A stretch of DNA of 64,000 nt from Owenia fusiformis (GCA_903813345.2 CAIIXF020000012.1:30345001-30409000), one strand, 5' to 3'; positions 11,960 through 22,660 are shown, counted from the first letter of the stretch. Notes: generated by a model from the sequence alone, not told the origin. Program-made: numbers and translations.

Positions 11960-13514
11960 TACATTGGCAATGAACCTAGATGTAACGAACCTAGATATTG
12001 AGCATCTGACCTCTTTAGAAACAAACGATGATTAAGTTTGTCCTATGATTTCATTTATCGTTTGAAAGGATGGGATTGTGCGCCTTTTAGATCTGGCCTC
12101 CATTTTTTCTGTAAAAAGTGCCGATTTTAACCAGACAATTGTATTCTTGGGTTAAAGTATATGAGATCCATTGCTTCAATAAGAAAGGGATGCTCATTAA
12201 AAGGTAGTTGGCAACGTTTCATGTCAAATGGGAATTTTGGCCCTTAAAGGGGTAATGAAATTGAAGTCAGAATCCCTCCCAGTGCCAGGCTTCTACTCTA
12301 ACACACATCAATACGAGTAGTCGTTTTAAATGCAAAGCTATCGTGATATTACTTTAAAATGCGATTCTATAAGATAAGGTTGTCAAATTCTGAAGTAATT
12401 CTGACTCAACTGTACCGCTATAATGATGGAGAAAAAAGTTGATCAAACCAGCTCTTAAATTGCGGACAATTGCAGATATATGATTGAGTGTATGTATTTT
12501 TGTCGTGAATTCAAATTGCCTAGATTAGGCTGTCCAATATGTTGTATCCTCTAAACATTAAAATATCATCTTTGGGAAAAAAAACATTTTAAGATTATTA
12601 TTTTGAGAAATGGAAGTAATTAATGTGAGCGTTTAGATCATCGATATATAATTTTTGAAATAGTTCAATTGTCTTCGTAAAACTTTATCAAGCAAGTGTT
12701 AAAGGATACAAAATTACTTAAAAATGATGTGAAATATAAATGTACAATCAAAAATTAGTTTTATTAGTATTTTTATGTTTATATTTAGATTACAGCAGAG
12801 TATGAGTCATTGCCAAACCAAGAAACAATACATTTCACTATCAGTTTCACCTATGATCATGTTATAACTTTGTGGGAATAGCGATGTATGTAACCGTTAC
12901 ATTCCTATTCCACATGCTATATGCTTTCTTTTTATTTCCATGACCGACACATAACCATACAACTTACTTTGAATGATGTTGATGTTTCTCATTCCCACAT
13001 TCCCTCATTGCTCACGCTGTGTGTTTTTTTCATGATATTATATTTTGAGTGAATGCCGTTTGTCGTTCCTTATGAGATGTATGTTTGGCCTTTACCCGAA
13101 ATGATAATATTTTTTGAACATCTTAGTCATTATAAGAGCCAGAATACTTTTATATCGATTCAAATAAAAATGATTGCATCCATTGCAATCTTTAATATTT
13201 CACATGCAATATGAGCAACATGCACGAGCCCATCCCCATCCACACTTAATTAGTTTTCCATGCTAACCAACACCTTTGGCGACCCTTAAACTTTAGAGAG
13301 TTGGAGCAACAATGCCCAATAATTCCAGTTTTCTATCTTAATAATCCAGTTTATTATGAGAGGGGCAGATTTAGGGCCCAAAAATTAGAAATAGAAAGAA
13401 AACGTTCAAGATCACAGAAGCCCCCAAGAGATGTTGTGAACATAATCACCGGCTGTGTACTAAATTGTGACAGTTGAACGCGCAGGGTAAGTTACAACAC
13501 GAGACTGGTGAAAT

Positions 13515-13575
13515 ATGAACAAATTATTGAATGTAAATCCTGATTTGAATGCCCATGATATAGTCCATGGTATGA
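13515..13575 (+). pseudogene. Scrap of Tx1/L1-like RT C-terminus
   Basis: The frame reads MNKLLNVNPDLNAHDIVHGM, matching the NARDMVFGR region of the element relics at 47.2 kb and 59.8 kb. It is followed by unrelated sequence. Only this short piece remains. Confidence 0.5.
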
Positions 13576-14098
13576 CTTCCGAATATGAAGGATCCGTAGC
13601 ACGGCGCAGCAACATTTGAAGCAATATTCATGAAGGTGTGCATGTCTTGATTCCTTTAAAATACCATTTGCTGAAAAAGCTTCCGGTTTTCGGGTCGAAA
13701 AACGTCTTTCAACACAAGGGGTCATAAACGTAAATATTTTGATTCGAACTTTTATACATTTTATAAGACACAGACCGTTATTCTAAGCATAGGAACAAAA
13801 ATAAATTATCATAATTTAAAAATATACTATTTAATTTAACCGTAGATGTCGGTGTTTAATAAGTGTAATTATGCAAGTGAGTTTTTCAGATTTTAGAAAT
13901 ACTGCCTTTTGATTGGAATCGGACACACCTTAATTGCCTAGTATAGGTGAAAATGGTATCAACTAATGCTTTCGTTTTCCAGATTAAATAGTATTCATTC
14001 AAGATGAGATTTTCTGTTCAATCTCGTTTCTTCTCCAAATTAAAGTGGCATGAGAGTGGTTTACCTGTGTTTATTTTGTTTTCGCTTTCCAGATTAAA

Positions 14099-14171
14099 AT
14101 GGCACAACTCAGGCGTTCTCGGGCAACATGGTTGGCATTCCTTATCATTTGTGTAATGAATGTTAAGAACG
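14099..14171 (+). CDS. EGF gene A exon 2: start codon and signal peptide
   Basis: The coding exon begins at ATG 14,099, six bases after the acceptor CTTTCCAG. It encodes MAQLRRSR followed by a hydrophobic run (TWLAFLIICVMNV), a typical n-region plus h-region of a signal peptide of about 24 residues. The donor is AACG|GTAGGA, leaving phase 1. The same exon, with the same length and splice borders, is at 46,653-46,731 on the minus strand (MARPKRSR...). The product is therefore secreted or lumenal. With the EGF exons that follow it forms a small secreted multi-EGF protein with no transmembrane segment seen so far; its 3' end is lost in the assembly gap. Confidence 0.75.
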
Positions 14172-14315
14172 GTAGGACATTTAAGTAGTATTTTCTTTGC
14201 TTAGAATAAGATAATGAGGTAAATCGCAGAAAGTCTTTATAGGTGCAGAAAGTGCAGAAATATGTTGCTAAGTCTCACGTCAATAACATACCAACAACGT
14301 CAAATTATATTCCAG

Positions 14316-14453
14316 GTATTGCTGATCTTTGTATAGACAATGCTATCTATTGTGATGTTCTGACTTCAATATGTAACAATGAAATCGATCCTGCTACCTC
14401 TCTTCCTTCATGTATTTGCTTGCAAGGATATGAAAAGGATAATTTCGATGTAT
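14316..14453 (+). CDS. EGF gene A exon 3: EGF-like domain 1
   Basis: The exon is 46 codons, phase 1 at both ends (acceptor TATATTCCAG, donor GTAT|GTAAGT). Six cysteines are spaced C-x6-C-x6-C-x12-C-x1-C-x11-C, the C1-C6 layout of an EGF-like domain. The final Cys codon TGT is split across the intron, as in every EGF exon of this gene. It lacks the GDG/GNGT signature of the later domains. Its counterpart in gene B (46,262-46,393) is two codons shorter and differs at many residues, far more than the other shared EGF exons. Confidence 0.75.
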
Positions 14454-14499
14454 GTAAGTATTATCTCTAATACCAGACCTGCCAAACTAAAATGAAAAC

Positions 14500-14950
14500 T
14501 TTGCGGGAGATTTTTTGAAAATTGCGGTACTTTTCCCAAAGCCGGTAGTTTTTGTTGGAAAGCGAGAGTTTTAACGGATGATTTGTAAAAATAAGTTTAG
14601 TTGTACGGTTCATTTTCATGAAACGGGAGTTTTTGCGGTACATTTTGAAGAAAACTGGAGTTTTTACGGTAGATTTGGAAAAAACGATAGTTTTTACGAT
14701 CGATTTTAAGAAAAAGGTTTTGAAAAAAGGAGGAGTTCTTGCCGTAGGTTCTGAAAAACTAGAGCTTTTACGGTACAATTCTGAAAACGAGGGTTTTTAC
14801 AGTGGATTTTTGAAAAAAACTGAAGTTTTACGGTAGATTTTTGAAAAATGGGAATTTTTGCGGTATGTTCTGAAAAAACGGGGGATTTACGGTAGATTTT
14901 GAAAACACGGGAGTTTCAATGAAGATTTTTGAAAAATGGAAGTTTTAGGT
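14500..14950 (+). repeat. Intronic array of about 30-bp GAGTTTTTACGGTAGATTT-type repeats
   Basis: Degenerate units containing GGGAGTTTTTGCGGTA and TTTTGAAAAAAC repeat about 14 times, with more at 15,125-15,260. The matching intron of gene B (46,020-46,240) has a shorter array, so copy number differs between the two gene copies. Confidence 0.65.
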
Positions 14951-14975
14951 ATATAATGACTAAAAATCTCATATA

Positions 14976-15098
14976 ATGCCTGGGTCGCATTTGCCCCGAT
15001 TCATCGGCCGGCCTGTACACAATTGTATTCAGCTTTGAACAGAATACTCAATCGGCCGGGCGCCGGCCGGTGAATCGAAGCAAATGTGACCTAGGCAT
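14976..15098. mobile_element. GC-core palindromic MITE, copy b (private to gene A)
   Basis: It begins ATGCCTGGGTCGCATTTG and ends with the complement, flanked by TA on each side. Gene B at the corresponding place (about 46,008-46,016) has an uninterrupted CTCATATAAGGGTC, an empty site differing by a single base from prediction. This defines the element and its TA target. Confidence 0.85.
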
Positions 15099-15444
15099 TA
15101 GGGTCTCAAACTAATATCATATAAAAAGTACGGGAGGTTTTACAACCATTTTCACAGGGAAAAACGAGTGTTTGACGAGAGAAAACGGTATGGGAGTTTG
15201 TATTTTTACGGAAAAAAACAAAATTATACGGGAGATTCCCGTAAAAAACGGGAGGTTGGCAGATCTGTTCACTATCTGTTATGTTAATGTCACTATTCGA
15301 TACGCTCGTCTTTTGTGCTACACTGTTTTTTATAGCATCCAAAAGTGTCAATTCTTTCGAAAACTATAAAGAAGAGAATACTTTTATTTTGTTAGAACTA
15401 TGCATTCCTAAAGATAACTTAATTTTGTTTTGTTGCTCCCTTTA

Positions 15445-15587
15445 ATGCCTTTTGTCACATTTGCTCCGATTCATCGGCCGGCGCCCGGCCGATTGCGTAT
15501 TGTGTTCAAAATTGTATTCTGTTTTGAACAAAATACTCGATCGTCCTGGCGCCGGTCGATGAATCGGAGCAAATGTGACCCAGGCAT
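15445..15587. mobile_element. GC-core palindromic MITE, copy c
   Basis: Same termini (ATGCCTTTTGTCACATTTGC ... GTGACCCAGGCAT) and the same CGGCCGGCGCCCGG interior. It lies in the intron between EGF exons 3 and 4 of gene A, a part of the gene with no counterpart in gene B. Confidence 0.8.
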
Positions 15588-15772
15588 TAGTGGGTTGTAA
15601 GTTATAATTTGATGTAATAATACAGTATGTAAACCTAAATGAAAAGCACGAGTACCATATTGTTTCTATCTCTATCTCGCTTCAGTCCAATAACGTTACA
15701 CTGTCTCTGTAGTTGTATTTGATATACATCTTGTAATAAAAAATAATGCAACAACATGTAATTGTATTGAAG

Positions 15773-15904
15773 GTGTCCCAGAGGACCCATGTCTTGATCC
15801 TTTGATTAACATCTGTAATGTAAATGCTGACTGTCTCCCAACTGGACAATTGGGTGGTTTTGTATGTAGTTGCTTTCCGGGATTTGAAGGGGACGGCTAT
15901 GTAT
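15773..15904 (+). CDS. EGF gene A exon 4: EGF-like domain 2
   Basis: 44 codons, phase 1 at both ends; acceptor ATTGTATTGAAG, donor GTAT|GTAAGT. The cysteine spacing is C-x7-C-x5-C-x10-C-x1-C-x10-C, starting EDPC and ending FEGDGYVC. The N-x-N-A-D-C and GF-x-GDG-x-x-C signatures are those of the nidogen/fibropellin-like EGF_3 family. This exon is absent from gene B, where a 20-kb unrelated segment replaces the region. The exon with its following intron is the older partner of the tandem unit carrying exon 5. Confidence 0.75.
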
Positions 15905-16292
15905 GTAAGTATTATCCCTATCATGGGAATTTTCGTTGGCTTCTTAATAAGAAAGGAGAATTATGGAACATTGTCCGGCTTGACCGTTAGTCCATTTTGT
16001 CTAAACTTGTCCGTCGTTGTCCCGCTGACATAAGCTGACAATGCCCGCCGTTGTCCCATTTTGTTCGATGATGCCTGGCTTACAGCGTTTATTTGTCTAA
16101 TAATGTCCCTTGAAAAGAATCAGCATGTTCATTATTTTTAATGAGGCATTAAGGAAAAAATCAGACAACGACAGACAATTATCCATTACGTGCTGGGAAA
16201 ATGCTGACAATCGATGTGTTTATTCAACTGTGATAAACAATTTGCACAATTCAAACGCATTTTACTATTTATACGTAATATAAGTGATTTTA

Positions 16293-17087
16293 AAGAGGTT
16301 AAGCAACACTACTTTTTACAACATAACCCGCAAACGGGAAGGCGCACGCAGGAATGTCTCGGGATGTGACGTCATATTGTTCTACTTATTTCCCGATTTA
16401 CGTACATCCAAACGTGAAAAATCAAAGTCTAGGTAGGTTTACTCAAGTCACACTCAATGGCCATAGAATATGGTAAAGGTAGGTCGTTCCGTAAAGGAGT
16501 TTTGGTACTTTATCAAGTTCGGCCGAGATAAATATGATATAGGTCGAATGAATGAATATGTTTGACACAAATCTGTGTATATATCGAGATCATTTGTGTC
16601 CAATCTAATCAAATATAACTTGAATATTGAGGCACCATTTATATGTAATTCTGATGAGATTACATACATGGCAATTGGCCAAATCTCAACTCATCTCAAT
16701 TCTGCTGACATATTGTGTTAAACAACTAAATCAAGCAGCATTGAGACAACATGGACATGGAAGGCGACACTGGACGATATTAACATGTTGTATTTTGTAA
16801 GATACAAGATGTCATAAAACACTGCCAGGCTGTGGAACATCTCCTATGTTAAACACTTTCATCCGAGACTTTCATCAATTTGTCAATAAAGTAATATTTT
16901 TTTTATACTTTTAATAAAATAATAAAAACGAAATTCCGCCAAGAAAAAGGGAAAAACATTCTGAGGTCTACGTTTATGTTACATCAAGAGCTCAGCTTAA
17001 AGCACTTTTGTTTATAGTACGTACACGGGAACGTAAAGGTTTACGTTTGTGGTTCATGTCATAAAAAATCGTCTTGCTTAACCTCTC
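16293..17087. mobile_element. 795-bp TIR element of the GAGAGGTTAAGC family
   Basis: The left end AAGAGGTTAAGCAAC and right end GCTTAACCTCTC share termini with the 1.6-kb element at 1593. Tandem unit 2 has an uninterrupted sequence at the same site (near 18,943), confirming that this is an insertion at a TA. It contains GTGACGTCA near 16,370 but no transposase frame. Confidence 0.8.
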
Positions 17088-17443
17088 AATTATTAATTAT
17101 TAGATATTCAAATCGAAATGTTGACGATGAACGTTCAGTTTTCTGTCGTATTGAATATTAGACATCCGTATCAATTAATTGTTATGGATTAACGATAGCA
17201 GCATCATCATGATACGTGCAAGTTGACAAATTTGACGAAAAAAATCCAGCATAAGATGTGAAATAATGTTCCATGTTTGTTTAATATTCAGAATAAATCC
17301 TACTCTAATAGTAAAAAGTTACATAATGATTGTGAATGCAAACCGTGCACCTGAAAGCGTAAGTTCAAGTACGCGTTTAAGAAAATTTACATTGACAATT
17401 GTCTTATGACAAAACAAAGATGCTCTGTCAAATTATAGTTCAG

Positions 17444-17487
17444 GTTATTTTGATCCATGTGGTTCTCCCTTTTACAAATGCAAGTAA
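17444..17487 (+). pseudogene. Truncated EGF exon relic
   Basis: After an acceptor-like TATAGTTCAG the frame reads YFDPCGSPFYKCK then a stop. This is the first quarter of an EGF exon of the YPDPCNSPFNIC type (compare 23,934-24,056), and the rest is missing. Copies lie at 19,302-19,345 and 24,985-25,028. Confidence 0.6.
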
Positions 17488-18189
17488 AATGATGATTCTG
17501 CCTCGGTCCCACATTTATAATGTTATGAACCGAAGTTCAATACTGGGGCATATTTCAAATTTTGACGTTCCATGCTCTTACCATGTAAATATCGGGAAAG
17601 TTCGGAAAGCGAACATACTCATGTTATATATCAAAATCTTCGTATAGGTCCCCTCTAAAACCTCATTTGTATATTTTACATGGAATTTTTCATTTTAGAG
17701 CATTTTAGAGCGTCCTTCGTGGGTCAAAACGTTAGAAATATGCCGTCACGCGTAACATTTTAGGAGCGCGCTATTTTTCAAAATGATGTAGAATCATTAT
17801 TTTTTCATCAATTTTGATGAGACAGGTATGAATCACTTCCTGAGACAATGATCTTTATTATGACGTCATTAGTTTTAAGGTAACAATGGAATGTGACGCT
17901 GATTTTTCAACTTCAAACAAAATCCAAAGGCCGTCACGCTGTGTATTTTGACGACCCCTAGATAAGCAAAATGACATTTATTTTGGAATTAATTACTTTT
18001 AAAGGCTGAAATTAAAATAAGAAACAAGGTTTTAGCTAAAATTAATAAATCTGAAGAATAAATATTAAATTTCCTTCAAATTTCTTAAATATCAAATGAT
18101 ATGTAGGGTACGAAAAATGTCCCATTTAGTATTTTTAAATAAAAATAAAAATACCTGGGTGTTAATCCAATTACAGTTGTATAACATGG

Positions 18190-18315
18190 GTCTATAACAA
18201 CGATATACAGTGGAGAGTGGTATATCGTCATCGTATACAACTACGCTCACTTGTGAATATATCATATACTCACTCGAGTATAAACACGATATACAGAATG
18301 AACCATTATATAACC
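18190..18315. repeat. GAGTATA/TATATCG half-hairpin repeat
   Basis: CTCACTCGAGTATAAACACG and GTGAATATATCATATAC match one arm of the hairpin MITE at 11,345. A near-identical inverted counterpart is at 26,020-26,140 in gene B. Confidence 0.55.
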
Positions 18316-18458
18316 TCATAATATGTAATGTACACGTACAATATTGTTTCTATCTCAATTTCGCTTCAGTCCAATAACGTTACACTGTCTCTTTAGTTGT
18401 AATTGATAAACATCTTATAATAAAAATAATAATGCCACAACATGTAATTGTATTGAAG

Positions 18459-18581
18459 GTCAGCCAACCGATCCATGTTTGACGCTTGTCCCCTGTGATC
18501 CTATGGCTGAATGTTATTCCACTGGAGGATCTGATTATACATGTACTTGCCAACCGGGATTTGAAGGGGACGGTTTTACAT
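18459..18581 (+). CDS. EGF gene A exon 5: EGF-like domain 3
   Basis: 41 codons, phase 1 at both ends; acceptor ATTGTATTGAAG, donor ACAT|GTAAGT. It begins QPTDPCLTLVPC and ends FEGDGFTC, with all six cysteines. The gene B counterpart (25,748-25,870) differs by five bases: P to S, M to N (two bases), F to V and one silent change. The introns on either side are almost identical between copies. See the finding on exon-biased divergence. Confidence 0.8.
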
Positions 18582-19301
18582 GTAAGTATTCCCTGTCATT
18601 AGAGTTGTCATTTATAAGAATGAAGAATTATGGGACATTGTCCGGCTTGACCGTTAGTCCATTTTGTCCAAACTTGTCCGCTGTTGTCCCGCTGACATAA
18701 TCGGATAATGTCCGTCGTCGTCCCATTTTGTCCGATGATGTCTGGATTACAGCGTTTATTTGTCTGGTAATGTCCCTTGAAAAGAACAAACATGTTATTT
18801 TTGAATGGGGCATTAAGGGACAAAATCGGACGACAGACAATTATTCTTTACGTGTTGGGAAAATACTGACCATCGATGTGTTTATTCAACTGTGATAAAA
18901 AAAACTGCACAATTCAAACACATTTTAACACTTATACGTAAGTGATATTATTAATTATAAGACATTCAAATCGAAATGTTGACGATGAACGTTCAGTTTT
19001 CTGTCGTATTGAATATTAGACATCCGTTTCAATTAATTGTTATGGATTAACGATAGCAGCATCATCATGATACGTGCAAGTTGACAAATTTGACGAAAGA
19101 AATCCAGCACAAGATGTGAAATAATGTTCCATGTTTGTTTAATATTCAGAATAAATCCTACTCTAATAGTAAAAAGTTACATAATGATTGTGAATGCAAA
19201 CCGTGCACCTGAAAGCGTAAGTTCAAGTACGCGTTTAAGAAAATTTACATTGACAATTGTCTTATGACAAAACAAAGATGCTCTGTCAAATTATAGTTCA
19301 G

Positions 19302-19345
19302 GTTATTTTGATCCATGTGGTTCTCCCTTTTACAAATGCAAGTAA
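19302..19345 (+). pseudogene. Truncated EGF exon relic, second copy
   Basis: Same partial exon as at 17,444: YFDPCGSPFYKCK then a stop after an intact acceptor. It is present because the host intron was tandemly duplicated. Confidence 0.6.
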
Positions 19346-19453
19346 AATGATGATTCTGCCTCGGTCTCACATTTATAATGTTATATTATCTATGTCGTAA
19401 TAGGTAATCGTCTAGTGACACAAAATGACACAGAATCAAATTATATATTTCAG

Positions 19454-19588
19454 GTACGGAAGCCGTAGTGGATCCATGCGCAGATCCTGCGCTGAACAAC
19501 TGTGACGCTAATGCAGAATGTACCCCTGGTTCAGACGACCGTGTTAACTGTACTTGCAAACCGGGATTTCTAGGAAACGGGACATCAT
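19454..19588 (+). CDS. EGF gene A exon 6: EGF-like domain 4
   Basis: 45 codons, phase 1 at both ends; acceptor TATATTTCAG, donor TCAT|GTAAAG. It begins TEAVVDPCADPALNNC, then DANAEC, and ends FLGNGTSC, with six cysteines. GNGT contains a possible N-glycosylation sequon (NGT). The protein sequence is identical to the gene B exon at 24,742-24,876. It is the last coding exon of A before the gap. Confidence 0.8.
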
Positions 19589-20000
19589 GTAAAGTATTAC
19601 CTATCAGAATCAAACATGTAATGAAAAACAATTCGTAGACGGCTGTCACGTCAATAAAGGACGAGGGGTAGCAAAGGCCGTAGTTTACACTGGGCTATTC
19701 AACTTTAAACTTTGATTTCGTTTGTACTGACTATTCAACTATTGATGCATCTTTTATGCAACACTGGTTTTTAATAGCTTGCCAAGTGTCGATTTTTAAA
19801 AACAATATGTACTCTTGTTCTGTTACAAATGTAATGTAACATGCACAGGTACAAAATCGTTTCTATCTCACTCTCACATCAATTATTTTACATTGTCATT
19901 TACATTGATAATTGTCTTATGACAAAACAAAGATGCTATATCAAGTCATATTAACTGTGTTTGCAAATAAAAGACAAGGGATATAATAGCCGAGGCCGTA

Positions 20001-20500
20001 NNNNNNNNNNNNNNNNNNNNNNNNNNNNNNNNNNNNNNNNNNNNNNNNNNNNNNNNNNNNNNNNNNNNNNNNNNNNNNNNNNNNNNNNNNNNNNNNNNNN
20101 NNNNNNNNNNNNNNNNNNNNNNNNNNNNNNNNNNNNNNNNNNNNNNNNNNNNNNNNNNNNNNNNNNNNNNNNNNNNNNNNNNNNNNNNNNNNNNNNNNNN
20201 NNNNNNNNNNNNNNNNNNNNNNNNNNNNNNNNNNNNNNNNNNNNNNNNNNNNNNNNNNNNNNNNNNNNNNNNNNNNNNNNNNNNNNNNNNNNNNNNNNNN
20301 NNNNNNNNNNNNNNNNNNNNNNNNNNNNNNNNNNNNNNNNNNNNNNNNNNNNNNNNNNNNNNNNNNNNNNNNNNNNNNNNNNNNNNNNNNNNNNNNNNNN
20401 NNNNNNNNNNNNNNNNNNNNNNNNNNNNNNNNNNNNNNNNNNNNNNNNNNNNNNNNNNNNNNNNNNNNNNNNNNNNNNNNNNNNNNNNNNNNNNNNNNNN
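20001..20500. other. Assembly gap of exactly 500 N
   Basis: 500 undetermined bases, a conventional placeholder. The left edge falls in a repeated intron segment (GGGATATAATAGCCGAGG) that also occurs at 23,335 and 24,340 in the other orientation, so the join may be uncertain in both distance and orientation. Confidence 0.95.
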
Positions 20501-21759
20501 ATTACGGTCTTTTGTGGACTTTAAAATCTAGAACTGATTATCCATATTAAGCCTGACTTTCACAATTATGATCTATAGTCTGAATATGGTAGAGAGTTGG
20601 CGTTACTCAAGCTCCGTAGGCTAATGCTGAAAACAATTAGATGTTGCCTTGTAGCACTTTTTAAATTGAACAATTGTCTCATAACATCCTCGAAATATCT
20701 AGTTATTGGTTGGTAAAATATCAGTATCTCTGATTTGATTTGATAGTTATGTAGAACAACTAAATAGTATCCCATTCACAGTTCTAGTTAAGTTCACATC
20801 ACATATATTTCATTTTGCTCTGGTGGCACCATCAAACAGTCACACAATCGCGAGATTCCAAGCTGGCTGAAATTTCCGAAGATCAGGGCTGCTACGATGA
20901 ATCAGATTAGTAAAGTGTATGGTAAAGATGCTATGATGAAATATTGCTGTTCTCAATAAAATGATCGAAGGGTGAGCTAAGAGAGGTTTCTTGAAAAAAG
21001 ATTTGACCTTGGAGAGCTTAAATATAATTAATTATAATTCTCCCCTACCCCCAACTTTTCAATTTCCCTATTTTGATGTTTGTGTTGTTGCTATGTTGTT
21101 GCTAGGCAACCTCATGGACTGAAACTATGGAATAATATCAAGTCATACATACATACACCTGCATACTAAATTGCTGATTTTCATATGTAGTATATCTTGA
21201 AATATCAATGCTAAAGACGAAAACAAGTTGAACTTGTAATTGTTGACTATTCAATTTTACGTTACATTGATCTCGATGGAATGTCGCGATACCTGCTATC
21301 TTTGAAAGTGCATAACTTTAGTTCTAGAAAAGCTTTTACCATGATTTTAATTTTACTTGCGGGGAAAGAAAATTGCCAATTTATCACAAAACTTTACAAC
21401 CCCTAGGTTACGTTGACCTCGATCTAACCTTTTTTCTGAAAAGGTAATATACCAATACGCAATAACGTTTAGTTTTAGCTCAGTTTAGTTACCTCCCGTT
21501 TGAAGAGCTCTCATGTATGGTACAACTTCGTATACATCCGGGTTCTTTCCCATTGAATTACACAGGGGTGCTATTTTCAAAGTCGCACTGCGACTCTATA
21601 AGACATTTATGTAGATTTTCATTTGCAAAAATGATAGGTCTTTCTGATTTTTTCAAAAGATTTGATGATTATATAGGCTTGAAGACTTATGGAAGATCAA
21701 GATATACAAGAGGTACAGCATGCTGCATGTTAGAAATCACAACCAAGATGAAGCAGGTC
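20501..21759. other. Sequence right of the gap, nothing recognised
   Basis: No domain-bearing frame. It separates the gap from the 24-bp repeat at the 3' side of gene B. A plus-strand open frame (21,517-22,101) enters the repeat, but its unique first 80 residues resemble nothing I know. Confidence 0.4.
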
Positions 21760-22093
21760 CCTAAGGATATAAGTAGCAATGCCACTAAGGATATAAGTAG
21801 CAATGCCCCTAAGGATATAAGTAGCAATGCCCCTAAGGATATAAGTAGCAATGCCCCTAAGGATATAAGTAGCAATGCCCCTAAGGATATAAGTAGCAAT
21901 GCCCCTAAGGATATAAGTAGCAATGCCCCTAAGGATATAAGTAGCAATGCCCCTAAGGATATAAGTAGCAATGCCCCTAAGGATATAAGTAGCAATGCCC
22001 CTAAGGATATAAGTAGCAATGCCCCTAAGGATATAAGTAGCAATGCCCCTAAGGATATAAGTAGCAATGCCCCTAAGGATATAAGTAGCAATG
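21760..22093. repeat. 24-bp minisatellite, about 14 near-identical units
   Basis: The unit is CCTAAGGATATAAGTAGCAA plus TGCC. The first two units carry CACT or CCCT variants and the interior ones are identical. As 24 is divisible by three, both strands remain open: plus reads (A)PKDISSN and minus reads LLISLGAL as 8-residue repeats. Minus-strand gene B reads into it in a third frame and stops at the first unit it reaches. Confidence 0.9.
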
Positions 22094-22359
22094 CATCTTA
22101 GGATTACTAGTATACACTAAATACCAATGGTTAAAACTAGACAGAGTAGTACTAAGAGTAGTAGAACAGTACCATTTGCATGTTCGAAAATTGGATAAAA
22201 AACAAAAATAGTGCTGACCCATCTTGCAATCTGTACCGTTTCCTTGGTAACCAGGTAAACACGTGCAACTAACACCTCCGTTTGTGTTCGCACATTCTGC
22301 ATTAATATCACAGTTGTTCAGCGCAGGATCTGTGCATGGATCCACTACGGCTTCCGTAC
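22073..22359 (-). CDS. EGF gene B exon 10: last EGF domain with read-through tail
   Basis: The acceptor (TATATTTCAG) is intact. The exon begins TEAVVDPCTDPALNNC, DINAEC, ANTNGGVSC, TC, LPGYQGNGTDC, a full six-cysteine EGF domain. The usual donor TGT-split is absent: after GTDC the frame continues KMGQHYF and about 45 further residues to a TAG at 22,073-22,075, inside the 24-bp repeat. Either this is a genuine terminal exon with an acquired tail or the next intron starts at a non-canonical place (ATGG|GTCAGC). No AATAAA was identified nearby. The end is therefore uncertain. Confidence 0.6.
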
Positions 22360-22534
22360 CTGAAATATATAATTTGATTCTGTGTCATTTTGTGTCACTA
22401 GACGATTACCATTTACGACAGAGATAATGTAACATTATACATTGTGAGATCGAGGCAGAATCAACATTTTACTTGCACTGTATTACATTCTTGAAACATT
22501 ACATGTATTGATAACGATAGAGGTAATACTTTAC

Positions 22535-22660
22535 ATGATGTCCCGTTCCCTTCATATCCAGTTTTGCAAGTACAATTAACAGCTTCGTCTAAACCAGGGG
22601 TACATTTTGCATTATCGTCACAGTTGTTCAGCACAGGATCAGTACATGGATTTGGCACAC
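22535..22660 (-). CDS. EGF gene B exon 9: EGF-like domain
   Basis: 42 codons, phase 1 at both ends. It reads VPNPCTDPVLNNC, DDNAKC, TPGLDEAVNC, TC, KTGYEGNGTSC. Borders are CAG|GTGTGCC and TCAT|GTAAAG. It is closest to the TEAVVDPC domain type but diverged; no counterpart in gene A is visible before the gap. Confidence 0.75.

Larger units (their letters stand above)
10019..14092 (+). other. Gene A intron 1
   Basis: The intron is bounded by GTAAGC and TTTTCGCTTTCCAG. It is collinear with inverted sequence at 59.8-62.9 kb of gene B except for private insertions: about 360 bp at about 11,147-11,508 in A, and an inverted duplicate at 62.37-62.69 kb in B. It also holds GTATACAACTCCTG-type short repeats (11,205-11,290), a CGGCCGGGCGCC MITE and a scrap of Tx1/L1-like RT C-terminus (13,515-13,575). 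A second pyrimidine-rich acceptor-like site precedes ATTAAA at about 13,981. Confidence 0.55.
15773..17524 (+). repeat. Tandem exon-intron unit 1 (paralogous to 18,459-19,382)
   Basis: Exon 4 and its downstream intron are repeated as exon 5 and its intron. ATTGTCCGGCTTGACCG (about 15,972 and 18,636), the TGACGATGAACG region (about 17,122 and 18,980) and the relic exon (17,444 and 19,302) all recur in order. Unit 1 is longer by the 795-bp element at 16,293. Confidence 0.8.
18459..19382 (+). repeat. Tandem exon-intron unit 2
   Basis: This is the second copy of the exon-plus-intron unit described at 15,773. It lacks the 795-bp TIR insertion and so serves as its empty site. Confidence 0.8.

Noticed and set aside
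20001-20500. Long open frame through the N gap
   Set aside because: Artefact of undetermined bases.
21687-22091. Hydrophobic LLISLGAL frame as a membrane protein
   Set aside because: Antisense reading of the same 24-bp repeat; no independent support.
21517-22101. 194-codon plus-strand frame with APKDISSN repeats as a gene
   Set aside because: The length comes from a 24-bp tandem repeat; the unique N-terminal part resembles nothing and the opposite strand is equally open.
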